64,000 bases of DNA, taken from Micropterus salmoides. Its lineage: Eukaryota; Chordata; Actinopteri; Centrarchiformes; Centrarchidae. Shown piece by piece: positions 22,034 through 32,511 of the stretch; the stretch's first letter is position 1; each line of letters opens with the position of its first letter. Both the position numbers and the translations under genes were made by a program. The DNA lies in assembly GCF_014851395.1 (NCBI RefSeq), contig NW_024041039.1:32999078-33063077 (forward strand). Direction: 5' to 3'. Under the pieces are notes generated by a model, which was not told where the DNA came from, made no database searches, and was given only the letters and a program-made list of their open reading frames with translations.

Positions 22034-22400
22034 TCAGTGAGCGTAACTGTGTTCCGTGACATCATGCACATCATACCCTCTATAGGTAAATATTTTTTGG
22101 CTACTTTCAGCATCCTTGTCTTTGGAGGGCATGTACCTCTTACGCTGCCCACCATACTGGGGTACTTGGCAGGCCCCACAAGGCTTCATGGATTTGTGGG
22201 GCTTGATTGGGCATCCAGCAGTCAAGGCTTCACACCTGGATGTCAGCGTGCTGGATGCCCCACAGAGCATCATGGATAGTCCCTGTGGCTGTGCAGGAAC
22301 CACTACCAGGGAAGGTGTTGCTGACGTTCTGGGTAGGATGTACACAGGGGGTTTAGGTTACATGGGCCGGTTCACAAGCTCCGGCTCTTCCACATCTAAC
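22034..22400 (-). pseudogene. Unidentified spliced gene remnant, last exon
   Basis: On the minus strand an acceptor (TTTTTGCAG) precedes 22400, and a frame runs to a TGA at 22034-22036, interrupted once by a TAA soon after NRPM. The readable part has a Pro/Val/Ser-rich stretch and then a Cys-rich, basic end: CPIKPHKSMKPCGACQ followed by YGGQRKRYMPSKDK. The C-x2-C plus basic tail suggests a zinc-binding or DNA-binding C-terminus. The codon phase at the acceptor does not agree with the donor of the preceding exon, so either a small indel or another exon is missing. I do not recognise the family. Confidence 0.5.
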
Positions 22401-22561
22401 CTGCAAAAATAAATCATACACGCAATGATGAGTATAATTCATGAGAAATAATGTGTATGACTATCAATTCACATGGTTTGTTGTGTTTAAGTTTAAACCA
22501 TTCAGCTGATTTTGATTGATTAAGATATGTTCACATATTGTAATAAAGTAGTTTCACATAC

Positions 22562-23431
22562 TTGTGAAATGAAGAACTGAACAACTCGCCTCCGCTTCTG
22601 ACCATGCCTTTTCCCAGCTGCATGACATTGGCTGTGGTACTGAACCTGAGGTTGATCTGGAGCTGGTAGGGATTCTGGCAGAGTAGGAGCTGCTGGCATT
22701 GGTTCTTCTGAGAGCACTCTTTGGTGGGGTTTCACCTTTGGCATTACTGTTGCTCTGTAGTTAGCCTTCTTCTCTTCCCGTGCCATGAATGGAGAGATGG
22801 ACTTGGCATTCAGATTGGGCAGAGGAATGGAGAGAACGTTGAGGATGGGATTGTCTCTGTGACTACAATCCTTATATACTGGCCCTTGATTCCATTGGTG
22901 ATTTTAGTGGGGGAGGTGAGACGACTGGCTGGTGGCCGGTTTTTCAGCATCTTAATAATGAGGTACAACAGATGACTACCTCATCCAGGAAAACTTTGTC
23001 TTCTGTGCTGCTCTGGTCTCAGGTGTGTCATCTCCCAAGCATCTTCCAAACAGGGTGTAACCCCACCTAGACTCATACCTTTTTGTTGTTGGCTGCAGAC
23101 CTGTCATGCTCATGCAGAGCACCAACTGCAGTGCCAATCTTCAGCTTTAGGTCAGCTTGCACTAGGTGACGGTCACTGTTGTCTGCCAGTTCTAAAAGGA
23201 GCAGGGCCAAGGTTTCCACATCCTCCAGCCCAGGAAGATGCAGATGGCTCTGGGTCATCAGCACATCTTGTCCTCCTCCTCCACCTGTTTGACTGAGGTT
23301 GACAAGTTTGTCACTGACAGTGTCCATAGGATCCTCCTCTGACTCTGCACCCACGTCCACACCCTCATCTGCCAGCTCGTCCTCACTTTGTTCAGCCGTC
23401 TCCTCTTCTTTATGGGACTGCTCTTCCTCAA
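22562..23431 (-). pseudogene. Unidentified spliced gene remnant, large internal exon
   Basis: Starts after an acceptor (TATTTGCAG) at 23431 and ends before a GTATGT donor at 22561. It begins with an acidic stretch (EEEQSHKEEE), then a helical leucine-rich part (LPGLEDVETLALLLLELADN). After a one-base slip near 23076 comes a strikingly protein-like stretch (YESRWGYTLFGRCLGDD), then stops and further slips, then a lysine/proline-rich end (KVKPHQRV, GKRHGQKRRR). The conserved look across frames says this was once a real coding exon. It may belong to a multi-copy fish gene or a domesticated transposon gene. Function unknown. Confidence 0.55.
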
Positions 23432-23440
23432 CTGCAAATA

Positions 23441-25003
23441 CAGGTGCTGGTCATATAATTAGAATATTATCAAAAAGTTGATTTATTTCAGTAATTCCAT
23501 TCAAAAAGTGAAACTTGTATAATGTATACATTCTTTTCCACACAGACTAATATATTTCAAGTGTTCATTCCTTTTAATTTTGATGATTATAACTGACAAC
23601 TAATGAAAACCCCCAAATCAGTATCTCATAAAATTAGAATATTGTAAAAAGGTTCAATATTGAAGACACCTGGTGCCCCACTCTAAGCAGCTAATTAACT
23701 CAAAACACCTGCAAAGGCCTTTAAATGGTCTCTCAGTCTAGTTCTGTAGGCTACACAATCATAGGGAAGACTGCTGACTTGACAGCTGTCCAAAAGACAA
23801 CCATTGACACCTTGCATAAGGAGGGCAAGACACAAAAGATCATTGCTAAAGAGGCTGGCTGTTCACAGATCTCTGTGTCCAAGCACATTAATAGAGAGGC
23901 GAAGGGAAGGAAAAGATGTGGTAGAAAAAGGTGTACAAGCAAAAGGGATAACCGCACCCTGGAGAGGATTGTGAAACAAAACCCATTCAAAAATGTGGGG
24001 GAGATTCACAAAGAGTAGACTGCAGTTGGAGTGCTTCAAGAACCACCACACACAGACATATGCAAGACATGGGTTTCAGCTGTCACATTCCTTGTGTCAA
24101 GCCACTCTTGAACAAGACACAGCGTCAGAAGCGTCTCGCCTGGGCTAAAGAAAAAAAGGACTGGACTGCTGCTGAGTCCAAAGTTATGTTCTCTGATGAA
24201 AGTAAATTTTGCATTTCCTTTGGAAATCAAGGTCCCAGAGTCTGGAGGAAGAGAGGAGAGGCACAAAATCCATGTTGCTTGAAGTCCAGTGTAAAGTTTC
24301 CACAGTCACTGATGGTTTGGGGTGCCATGTCATCTGCTGGTGTTGGTCCACTGTGTTTTCTGAGGTCCAAGGTCAACGCAGCAGTCTACCAGGAAGTTTT
24401 AGAGTACTTCATGCTTCCTGCTGCTGACCAACTTCATGGAGATGCCAAAGCTACCAGTACCTGGTTTAAGGACCATGGTATCCCTGTTCTTAATTGGCCA
24501 GCAAACTCGCCTGACCTTAACCCTATAGAAAATCGATGGGGTATTGTGTAGAGGAAGATGCGATACGCCACACCCAACAATGCAGAAGAGCTGAAGGCCA
24601 CTATCAGAGCAACCTGGGCTCTCATAACACCTGAGCAGTGCCACAGACTGATGGACTCCATGCCACGCCGCATTGCTGCAGTAATTCAGGCAAAAGGAGC
24701 CCCAACTAAGTATTGAGTGCTGTACATGCTCATACTTTTCCTGTTCATACTTTTCAGTTGGCCGACATTTCTAAAAATCCTTTTTTGTATTGGTCTTAAG
24801 TAATATCCAAATTTTTGGAGATACTGAATTTGGGATTTTCATTAGTTGTCAGTTTTAATCATCACAGTTAAATGAAATAAACATTTGAAATATATCAGTC
24901 TGTGTGTAATGAATTAATATAATATCCAAGTTTCACTTTTTGAATGGCATTACTGAAATAAATCAACTTTTTGATGATATTCTAATTATATGACCAGCAC
25001 CTG
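23441..25003 (+). mobile_element. Tc1/mariner transposon, inactive, in an intron
   Basis: A 1563-base element flanked by TA duplications at 23439-23440 and 25004-25005. Terminal inverted repeats of about 200 bases (CAGGTGCTGGTCATATAATT at each end) match with scattered differences. The pol II-type internal gene is broken. The element lies just inside the acceptor of the large exon of the gene remnant, in opposite orientation to it. Confidence 0.95.
23725..24716 (+). pseudogene. Tc1 transposase, multiply broken
   Basis: The transposase would cut and paste the element. The N-terminal helix-turn-helix region is readable (TLHKEGKTQKIIAKEAGCSQ), followed by the RKRCTSKRDNR linker. An in-frame TAG at 24016-24018, a frameshift near 24050 and a TAG at 24549-24551 interrupt the frame. 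The first catalytic aspartate is present in MFSDESKF. The segment that should carry the second aspartate (the QD-x-APxH region) is missing between GDAK and WFKDHG near 24450. The final acidic residue is in SPDLNPIEN. The C-terminus ends in QAKGAPTKY, as is usual for fish Tc1. Confidence 0.9.
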
Positions 25004-25207
25004 TATGTAATGTACTAATCACCAGTGTGTCTAGGCAGTTAGAACAACTAACACAACATCGCAATGCTGCAGTTCATTTGTTTCATATTATGTAAAATAA
25101 TAATAAACTATATCATACATACTTGTCATGGATAGAATATGCATGATATTTATAGGTATTTGACCACTTAGTATGTATGTATATTGTTATAATGCAAGAT
25201 TGTGTAC

Positions 25208-25301
25208 CTTGCTGGGCATAGTAATCCCTTGCAGTGAAGCTTGTTGACTGGTTGGCATACTCTGCTCCAAGGAGCTCCTTCTTGGAGTAGAGTAGTGGCC
25301 C
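25208..25301 (-). pseudogene. Unidentified spliced gene remnant, upstream exon
   Basis: A 94-base exon with a good acceptor (TTCTTTTCAG) and donor (AAG then GTACAC). It encodes about 31 residues, GPLLYSKKELLGAEYANQ and onward, ending in phase 1. That phase agrees with the large exon starting at 23431, so the two join in frame. The intron between them now contains the Tc1 element at 23441-25003. Exons farther upstream were not found. Confidence 0.5.
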
Positions 25302-26115
25302 CTGAAAAGAACTAGCTTGTTTTAGCTTTGTTTTAGACAGATCAGTCACAGGACAGAGTGTTTCATTAGATCTCATCTTTACAACAAAAAATATCAAGTT
25401 GATACACCCATATTTCACTGAACAGGACTCACTTGCTTCTTAAGCCTAAGCGAGTGTGTAAATCTCCTTTTGTGGACTTTATGAGCTAACAGCCACCTAC
25501 TAAGTTGAAAATGGAGTTTTAATACCAAATTACAACTCTATGATCGATGTGGGACGCTGATTTGAGCTGTTGTGATCTCGGGCCCTTATGAAAAGAACTA
25601 GCTTGGGAAAGGCGGGGGAAGGTTGAGATTCAAGATTCTTGATGGTGTTGTCTCTGTGAGTCTTCTGGGTAAGTTTGAAGCCATTTGGAGCTGGCTGTTT
25701 TAGCCTTTACATACTGATTCGATGGGTTCCAGTGACCTGTTAGACGTTGGAGTTATGTTTAAGTAACTTTCTGTTGTGTGAGACAGAGCAGTCATAGGAC
25801 AAGGTGTTTAGATAGACCTCACTTTTACAGCAAAAATTTCACGTCGATAAACATACATTTGGCTGAACAGAACTCAGTCATACACTAGCAAAATCTAATT
25901 TATACAAAATTCAGATCAGCCTCATCACTTAGAAAAACACTTTTATACACATATGTTACTTCTAAGCCTATGTGAGTCTGTAAACAGTTTTGGGGTATTT
26001 AGAATATAATGGCCATCTAATAAGTTCATAGCAGTGTGGGATGCTGAACTGAGCTGTTGGTCCCATATGTGGCCCCTGACAAGAACTTGCTTGGGCAGGG
26101 CACTAGAAAGCTGGG
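25285..26115. repeat. Diverged direct repeats
   Basis: Blocks around GGCCCCTGAAAAGAACTAGCTTG recur near 25298, 25580 and 26080 (the last as GGCCCCTGACAAGAACTTGC). Flanking blocks recur too: TAAGCCTAAGCGAGTGTGTAA at 25442 against CTAAGCCTATGTGAGTCTGTAA at 25960, and CAGTCACAGGACAGAGTGTTT at 25342 against CAGTCATAGGACAAGGTGTTT at 25789. This is an old tandem duplication of about 0.5 kb. The acceptor of the 25208-25301 exon lies in one of the copies. Confidence 0.6.
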
Positions 26116-26261
26116 TTAGGGTTATTATCCACGACCTTTTTGGATAACTGTCCTCTAAGAGAGGTTGAATTTTCATAGGTAAAGCTGATGGCCCCCCCCT
26201 GGGGCTGTAGTAGGACTGACTGCTGCCTGGGAGGCCCGGGACATGAAGCCTGGCTCTTCTG

Positions 26262-26345
26262 GACTGAGGTGGACTTGAACCTAGGACCTTGTGGCTGCAA
26301 GGGAGGCACTGCTTCCATCAGACCACAGAATGTGAGGCTGTGTTT
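26262..26345 (-). repeat. tRNA-like SINE head
   Basis: On the minus strand the order TCTGATGGAAGCAGTGCC, TTGCAGCCACAAGG, then a B-box-like TAGGTTCAAGTCC resembles the tRNA-derived head of fish SINEs. The body continues toward 26200. Degenerate, with no clear A-box. Confidence 0.45.
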
Positions 26346-26669
26346 TTGAGAGCTCCTGAGTTTCTGACTTTTTTGAGTGTTTTCTGGTGTTTTTGATCAA
26401 GTTTTTGGACGAAAGGTTTTTGTTTTGTTTTTGCGCCCCCTAGCCAGCTAACATGGCCGAATCAAAGGCCAATGCCATGCAGAGGAGGAGGAAGGTGGAG
26501 ATTGCAGTCCAGGACCCACTGCAGCTTGGTACCATCGGGGATACCCAATCCCCTTCTGGGAGGGCCCCCGCCTCGAGCCACCTGGTTTTGCCTGGTGGAA
26601 AATCCGGATTTGGCCTGGCAAAACCAGGTGTCGGTGCTTCTTTCTAGTGGTTAGCTAGAACTGTTTTTT

Positions 26670-26735
26670 GTTGTTTCATTGTGAAGCACCTTGTGATTTT
26701 ATCTGTGAAAAGTGCTATATAAATAAATTTTACTT
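26670..26735 (+). repeat. Retroposon 3' tail
   Basis: GTGAAGCACCTTGTGATTTT followed by GTGAAAAGTGCTATATAAAT is the 3' tail shared by several fish LINE/SINE pairs. Only the tail is evident here. Confidence 0.5.
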
Positions 26736-28255
26736 ATTTACCTCTAGCCGTGGGGCTAATGTTAGCCTCATGGCAGCAGTTACTGGAAGGAGGGGTGGGG
26801 AGTGCCCAGTGAAGGAGCCGGCTGGTGGAGTGGAGAAGGTGAGCGGGAGGGGAGAGGAGGGCAGGAGGAGAGGATGGGAGACCGCTGCACAACGCATGTA
26901 GCAGCGGTGTGTGATTCAGTGGAGAAGGAGGGATGTGTTGTTGTGGATGAGATGGTGGCTGCAGGGCTTAGCTTGTGAGCAGGCCCAGTAGAGTGGTGGC
27001 TGACCAGCCCCGGGCCTACAGCAAGGACCGGAGCAAGGGAGGCAGCACTTTCACCAGACCACAGTGCTTGCAGAAAGCTAGGTTAGGGGATGGAAATCAC
27101 TTCAAGTTGGGCCTTTTTGGAATAACTCTTGACAGGAAAGCACTAGGCACCTTGCGTTTACAAGGTGGGAGCAGCGACAGCCAAGCCACATTCTCAGCGA
27201 AGATGACTTTATTTGTCCAAACAAACAGATGTAATACATTCCCAACAAACAGTACAAGTGTTGGCATTCAGTTATACAACAAAGATAAGATAAGATTAGC
27301 CTTTATTGTCTCCCTTGGGAGAAATTGGGAGAGACCGCAGCGTCTGGCCATCCCAACAAGCACAAGCACACTTGACACTAAAATACTTGGCTACTTTTTA
27401 CAGCTGTCTCGGGGTCTCCCGGGGGCTGTCACAGGGATTTCCTTTCTGCCAAATCTTATCAGCTCATCTCATCTAGGTTGTGGTTACAGTCACTTGACTG
27501 CTTCATACAGCTTACTCGCGGTCTCCCGGGGGCTGTCACAGGGATTTCCTTTCTGCCTCATCTCATCCTGGACTTCAGTATGCTCTTCTAGGCAGCATTC
27601 ATGGCTTCTATCCCCTTACCTGTGGGTTTTTCCTAAACCCAACCATTGCGGCTTAATGCCTAAACCCATTTTAATTCTCCTCTATCTTTTCTCTCTCTGG
27701 TAGGTGCACACCGCCATGAGGGCCCAGAGAGCCTTTGGCCTCCTACTCCAATGTAATCCCAGGTGGTACACAGCCCAGAGACGACGTGAGGAGGGGCTCT
27801 AGATACACCAACTGGGCACTTTGATTCCAGGGGGCCTCAATGAGAGGTGAGGTCTCGGGAATGGCTGGCAGCTGATGGCCTGCGCATTCAATGCCTTCGG
27901 CGTTGACATTTTAAAATTTTCTTCCCTAACCGACCCGCGCCTCGCTGCCTGCCTGACAATTAGGGGTTCTATATCTTGCCCAAGGATACTTCGTTGTTTA
28001 GCCTAGTTTTGAAGTTTTTCCCGACACGGCCACACACTGAAAAAACTGCTGCCAGCCTTCGCATCGAGAGGACCATCGCAGATCGCCAATTCACCACCGC
28101 AGTGGACCTCCACCAGGACCGACTTCTCCACACTCAGTAACAGGAATGAGGGGTTCAATAGAGCGACCCGAGGGCAACGAAGCACCCAGACTTTACCTTT
28201 AGAACTAGAGTGGTTTACAGACTGATTAAAGCTAAACAGCTAAACACAACCATAG
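26736..28255. other. Non-coding stretch with short duplications
   Basis: No gene recognised. A 40-base direct duplication (CGGGGGCTGTCACAGGGATT at about 27419 and 27528) and a GATAAGATAAGATTAGCC block near 27284 are the only structures. The frame at 26975-27703 is long, but its composition and the presence of the duplicated blocks argue against a protein. Confidence 0.5.
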
Positions 28256-28262
28256 CAATGTC

Positions 28263-29370
28263 ATGGCACCAGAACCACTGAACTCTATAACTAAGATGAC
28301 TCACAATCTGGCCACTGTCATCAAACAGGCAGCTCCAAACGCCACGACCCTATCACTCATTGACAGTAATGCCAAAAATATGGCTTACAACACACTACTA
28401 CCTACAAATTTTGATCCAGCTAGAAGTGACTGGCTGGCGAGAGAACTTTGAGGTGGCCTCGGCCTGGGCCAGACGCCATTTTGGGCGCAGACTGCACCAC
28501 GATACACTTGATGACACACAGGTGCTCCTGATTCAGCACCTCTCCAGAGCCCCACCGGCTCACACTGAGGTCCGCCAGCCAACACACACCCCCACAGCAG
28601 CACACACAGTAGTAGTGGACCCGACCTTAACTGTGGCTAGCTTCACACAGACAGACAACGCCTCCTACACACACACACAGACGGCGACAGCTCTGCCCCC
28701 CGGGCCGGTTTGCATTCAACCTGTAACTATTCAGACTCAACAGCCACCAGCGGCCCCACCTCCTACGTCGGCGGCTCCACCATCTATACCATCGGCTCCA
28801 GAACCTGCACAACCACCTGCTGCCACCCAGCTTCCACACCGGCCGCCTGCAGCACAGAGGAACCCAGCACCAGCTCGTCAGCTCAGCATGACAGCGGAGC
28901 TACGCGCCCAACCTGCAGTGGATCTTCTGCTGCCAGACATCTCAACACCGGCCGAACCATGACAGAGTAGAGGACGGACGGGCCCACAGATCCTCAGTCT
29001 CCTCCTCTCCCCACTTCTCTTCCTCCTGACTTTCTCTCCTCTCCCCACACCTGTGTGTCTACACCTGTCCTCTCACCCTCTCTCATTCCTCTGGGACCGT
29101 TCCTGACACGCAGCTGGAGCCCAAGGAGCAGAGAACTATGTAGAGCATCCACAGCACCAGGCGCCAGAACGAGGCCCCCCCGATGCCACCTCCAGCTCCT
29201 CAGCCAACAGAGGGGCCAGCTTCTTCCAAGGACCCCAGGACTACTTCACCGGAGGATGAGGTAACAGTGGTGGAAGCATCTCCACAGGTACCACTCCATT
29301 CTGGCTAGAACTAATGTGTCTGCGAACATTGAAAAACTCATTCTTTTGGCATTAATAACAGGGCACAAAA
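28263..29370 (+). pseudogene. Penelope-like element N-terminal region (Pro-rich)
   Basis: The reading begins with MTHNLATVIKQAAPNATT in one frame and shifts near 28450 to a frame with FEVASAWARRHFGRR, followed by a Pro/Thr/Ala-rich low-complexity stretch to 28962. It then passes through broken frames (SSKDPRTTSPEDEVTVVE near 29226) into the esterase-like part. Function of the Pro-rich part unknown; it probably precedes the RT in the same polyprotein. Confidence 0.55.
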
Positions 29371-29596
29371 AACAATGACTACTGTTAAACAAGCTCAGAG
29401 AGCAATCAGGAAGGCAAAGCTGGCTTTTCCCCAGGCCAGAGTCATGGTTAATTTCTCCAGACTCCTCCCTCACCAAGAACAGGAGAACATAAGACAACTG
29501 AACCACTATATAACTAACAATCAGCGGTTTTTCCCTGCAGCACTTCCAGGACCAATTCAGACTGGGCTGGGTCCCAAAGAACCTGAACACATTTGA
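29300..29596 (+). pseudogene. Esterase-like (SGNH-type) remnant of the Penelope-like element
   Basis: The pieces KLILLA, then NNRAQKTMTTVKQAQRAIRK, FPQARVMVNFSR and ENIRQLNHYI have the layout of the second half of an SGNH/GDSL-like domain (hydrophobic strand, asparagine-containing loop, helix, strand). I recall that layout from the front of related fish elements. The catalytic serine segment is not visible and a frameshift lies near 29353. The domain call rests on recalled pattern only. Confidence 0.4.
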
Positions 29597-30936
29597 ATTT
29601 GAAGCATTAGATCAATTACGACACAACAAAGACATTGTCATCAAGCCAGACAAGGTCAGTGCAATAGTGATTATGAACAGAGAGCAATATCTGTGGGAGG
29701 GATACAGACAGCTACTGGACTACTCCAAATTAAAGAAACCCATTTACAAGAACACAATTCCAGCAATTGACAAGATTATACAATCATTACACAACAAAAA
29801 ATTAATCAATCACAAACAAAAACTATACCTGATGGGAGACAGCAAACCCCGACCTAGACTCTTTTACATGCTGCCAAAAATTCATAAACCCCCTGCTAGG
29901 TGGAGCAGACCTGGGGAAATCCCTCCTGGGAGACCCATATCAGACTGTAGCAGCGAAAACTATTAAACAGCTGAGTTTATAGACCACTATCTGAATGCTC
30001 TCTCGATTAGACATGCCAGCTACATCAAAGACACATGATTTTGTGGAAAGAATTAAGCAGATTCGCATACCCCCTACTGCATTTTTATTTACCATGGACA
30101 TCAATAGTCTATACACAAATATTGTAATTTCAGAAGGCAGTCAAAAATATATTCCTAAAATACCCAGACGCCAAAAGACCTGAGAGTTGCTGCATCTCCT
30201 TGAAATAAATTTGACCAAAAATGAATTTGAATTTAATGGACAATTTTTCCTCCAAATTAAAGGCACAGCCACGGGCAAGAAATTTGCTCCTGCTAATGCC
30301 AATATTTTCATGGCAGAGTGGGAAACAGCTGCACTCAACTCCTGTCCCAAAAAGCCACTTTATTATTATAGATACCTGGATGATATTTTGGGAATTTGGC
30401 CCTACTCGAGAAAGGATTTTGATAATTTTGTGACCTCCCTGAACAACCAAAATCCATCCATTACACTGAAATATTGTATTAGGCAGACTGCTGTAGATTT
30501 CCTTGACACCACCACCTTTAAGGGCCCAGATTTTGTGTCCACCCTCAGGCTTGATCTCAAGGTTTTCTTCAAAGAAACAGACACACATGGCTTATTACAC
30601 CGATGCAGTTTCCACCCAAAACACACATTTGCAGGATTAATAAAGTCGCAACTTCTGAGATTCCATAGGATTTGTACTAGAGCAGAGGATTTTAAAGGAG
30701 CCACAAAAGTGCTGTTCTCAGCTCTGGCCAGCAGAGGGTACTGTAGGTCCTTCTTATGCAGAGCTTTGAAAATCTTTCAGCACCCAAAGGTTGTCAATAC
30801 TGATTCTCTCCTTCCTGTTATCACTACCTATTCCCGAGCAGCAGTACAGCTTGTTAGGAGACTCAAAAATAATTTCCACAATTTGACATCTACCACTCAG
30901 CTGTTACAGAACCATAGACTCATACAGAAAAAATGA
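29595..30936 (+). pseudogene. Penelope-like reverse transcriptase, three breaks
   Basis: The RT would prime reverse transcription at the insertion site. Readable blocks in order: DIVIKPDKVSAIVIM (about 29633), FYMLPKIHKPP (about 29862, the LPKIHK signature of Penelope RTs), GRPISDCSSENY up to a TAA at 29964-29966, TMDINSLYTNI holding the motif-A aspartate (about 30092), a TGA at 30181-30183, KGTATGKKFAPANANIFMAEWE (motif B), then YLDD at 30373-30384 and TAVDFLDTT. Frameshifts lie near 29590 and 30037. The catalytic aspartates survive, but the frame is not continuous. After LKIFQH the similarity weakens and no nuclease follows. Confidence 0.85.
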
Positions 30937-31059
30937 CTTTAACTTAACTTTAGTTAAGGCCAAGCTGGCAGCACCTACTTACTCTGGATCCATAGGACAC
31001 AGAGAATTTTTCTGTCACCACCCCTGGGTGCTGAACCCACACCATCATTCCGTGGCCTT

Positions 31060-31739
31060 CTAAAAGTTGATGTTGTACAATCTGATTAAAAATGGTTAAA
31101 TAGATAAACAAATAAATAGTATAACAATTTTAAAATCACTTTTGTGCCTTTTGAATTTACATTTGTGTTAAAAACAATGTTTACTTAAGGAAAAGACTGG
31201 ACACGAAACTTTGAAGCCAAAGGGGGCGGAGCCTGCACATGTGTGAGTTTGTAAGGGAGGGGGGAGAGGGAGAATATATTTGATCCTCTAACAGGCCACA
31301 GCTCAGGTATACTTGTGTTAGAAGTTTTAGTATGCATTACCTGAAGAAGACCCTTTGCGGGTCGAAACGTTTTATTTTGCACACCTTCTTTTGTTCATTG
31401 TAAATAATCATTTTGGTTTTTTGAAAATAAATACATTTTTGATTTAATTTTAAAGAGACTCTTTCTTGTTTTTTCTGGATTTATTACTTTATTTTTTTTC
31501 CTTCCGAGTTGGAAGAGGTCTTAGTATATTTTGAGAGAAAAAGATACTACCATGTATGGATGCACGTAGGTCCGCTACGGTTCCCTTCCCTAACCCTCCC
31601 CTAACCGCAACCACTAACTCTACAACTTCAGTCTTGTTTGTCTCTTTCTCCTTCTTTTTCTTCCTCATTATCTTCTTCTTCTCTTTGTTTTCCTCAATTT
31701 TCTTTTCATTTTGGGTGTGCGCGTTTACGGCTGAGTATG
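31060..31739 (+). other. 3' region of the Penelope-like element, then low-complexity DNA
   Basis: Contains the hairpin motif CTGAAGAAGACCC...GGGTCGAAACG at 31341-31369, a terminal A-rich stretch, a pyrimidine-rich tract (31610-31710) and TG-rich DNA (31720-31785). No gene of its own. Confidence 0.5.
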
Positions 31740-32310
31740 TGTGCACATGTGTGCATGCGTGTGTACATTTGAGTATATGTCTGAACATGTCTCTTCTCTA
31801 GAGAAACGAATTGGGGCAAACAAGGACAATCTACAAGAACTCCTGACTCAGACTAACGAACTAACTAAAGATAATGCATACCTGATGGACAAGGATCTGG
31901 AGAACCGAAGCAGGTCTTCCAATCTTCGTTTCGTTAAGATTCCTGAATCTTCCGAGGGCCATGATATTCTCGGCTTCATGTCCCAGCTCATCCCACAGCT
32001 CCTTGGGCGAGAAAATTTCCCCACTCCTCCGGCAATCGAGAGGGCTCACCACACTCCAACATTCCGTCACAGTGATAGATCTGGTCCAAGGCATATCGTT
32101 ATTAAACTTATTAACTTTCAGGACAAGGTGAGAATCCTCCGTCTTGCCAGAGAAAAGAAGGAGCTTGTGTTTTAAGGTACTCGACTTCAGTGCCGAACTC
32201 ACAAAGAAATGCCGGTGTTTTGATACAGTTAAACAGAGACTCCGTGAACTGAATCTGAAGTACTTTCTCCGGTACCCGTGCACACTAAGTGTCATTGTCG
32301 ATGGCAAAAA
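31740..32310 (+). pseudogene. L1/Tx1-type LINE ORF1 fragment
   Basis: ORF1p binds the element's RNA. A coiled-coil-like start (SSLEKRIGANKDNLQELL) leads to the conserved LENRSRSSNLRFVKIPESSE block and the RRM-like part (HIVIKLINFQDKVRILRLA). The frame then breaks at a stop (32173-32175), with a small deletion before the C-terminal domain, which resumes in the next frame (SAELTKKCRCFDTVKQRL, RELNLKYFLRYPCTLSV). The gene is cut off at about 32310 where the DIRS terminal repeat begins. Its continuation is not found at the other side. Confidence 0.85.
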
Positions 32311-32312
32311 GT

Positions 32313-32500
32313 GTTCCCCTTCGAGGGAACTCGAACTGCGTCGGTGACGACACTATGGGAACGCCTCTGGGCGTGGCAGGGCTGGACTATGAATGAAACT
32401 ACTCCAATCCTATTGGTGTTACTAGAACGGTAGTGTATGACCGCGTAACCGGAGGGGATATAAAAGCACGCCGGCACATTAGCTTCTTTCTATTCAGCAG
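32313..32500. repeat. DIRS copy 2 5' inverted terminal repeat
   Basis: Shares GTTCCCCTTCGAGGGAAC, CACTATGGGAACGCCTCT and ACTCCAATCCTATTGG with the DIRS copy 3 end at 60980-61270. The bases GTTCCC-CTTCGA-GGGAAC form a short palindrome. Confidence 0.85.
32459..32466 (+). promoter_or_regulatory. TATA box in the DIRS copy 2 terminal repeat
   Basis: TATAAAAG lies 46 bases upstream of the Gag ATG at 32512 and within the terminal repeat, a plausible core promoter for the element. Confidence 0.55.
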
Positions 32501-32511
32501 GCACTCTGGCC

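Larger units (their letters stand above)
28260..31470 (+). mobile_element. Penelope-like retroelement, broken
   Basis: The region carries an N-terminal proline/threonine-rich part, an esterase-like remnant, a Penelope-type reverse transcriptase and a 3' untranslated region with a conserved-looking hairpin. Penelope-like elements usually carry a GIY-YIG nuclease after the RT. None can be seen here: coding similarity stops near 31070. No long terminal duplication is evident. Several frameshifts and stops make it inactive. Confidence 0.8.

Noticed and set aside
26975..27703. 242-codon plus-strand frame
   Set aside because: Contains duplicated non-coding blocks and a GATAAGATAAG-type repeat remnant. 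No domain, no splice signals or start context.
31341..31369. Calling a hammerhead ribozyme as a feature
   Set aside because: Only the core-like CTGAAGA/GAAA and one stem are visible; stems I and III and the cleavage site could not be paired.
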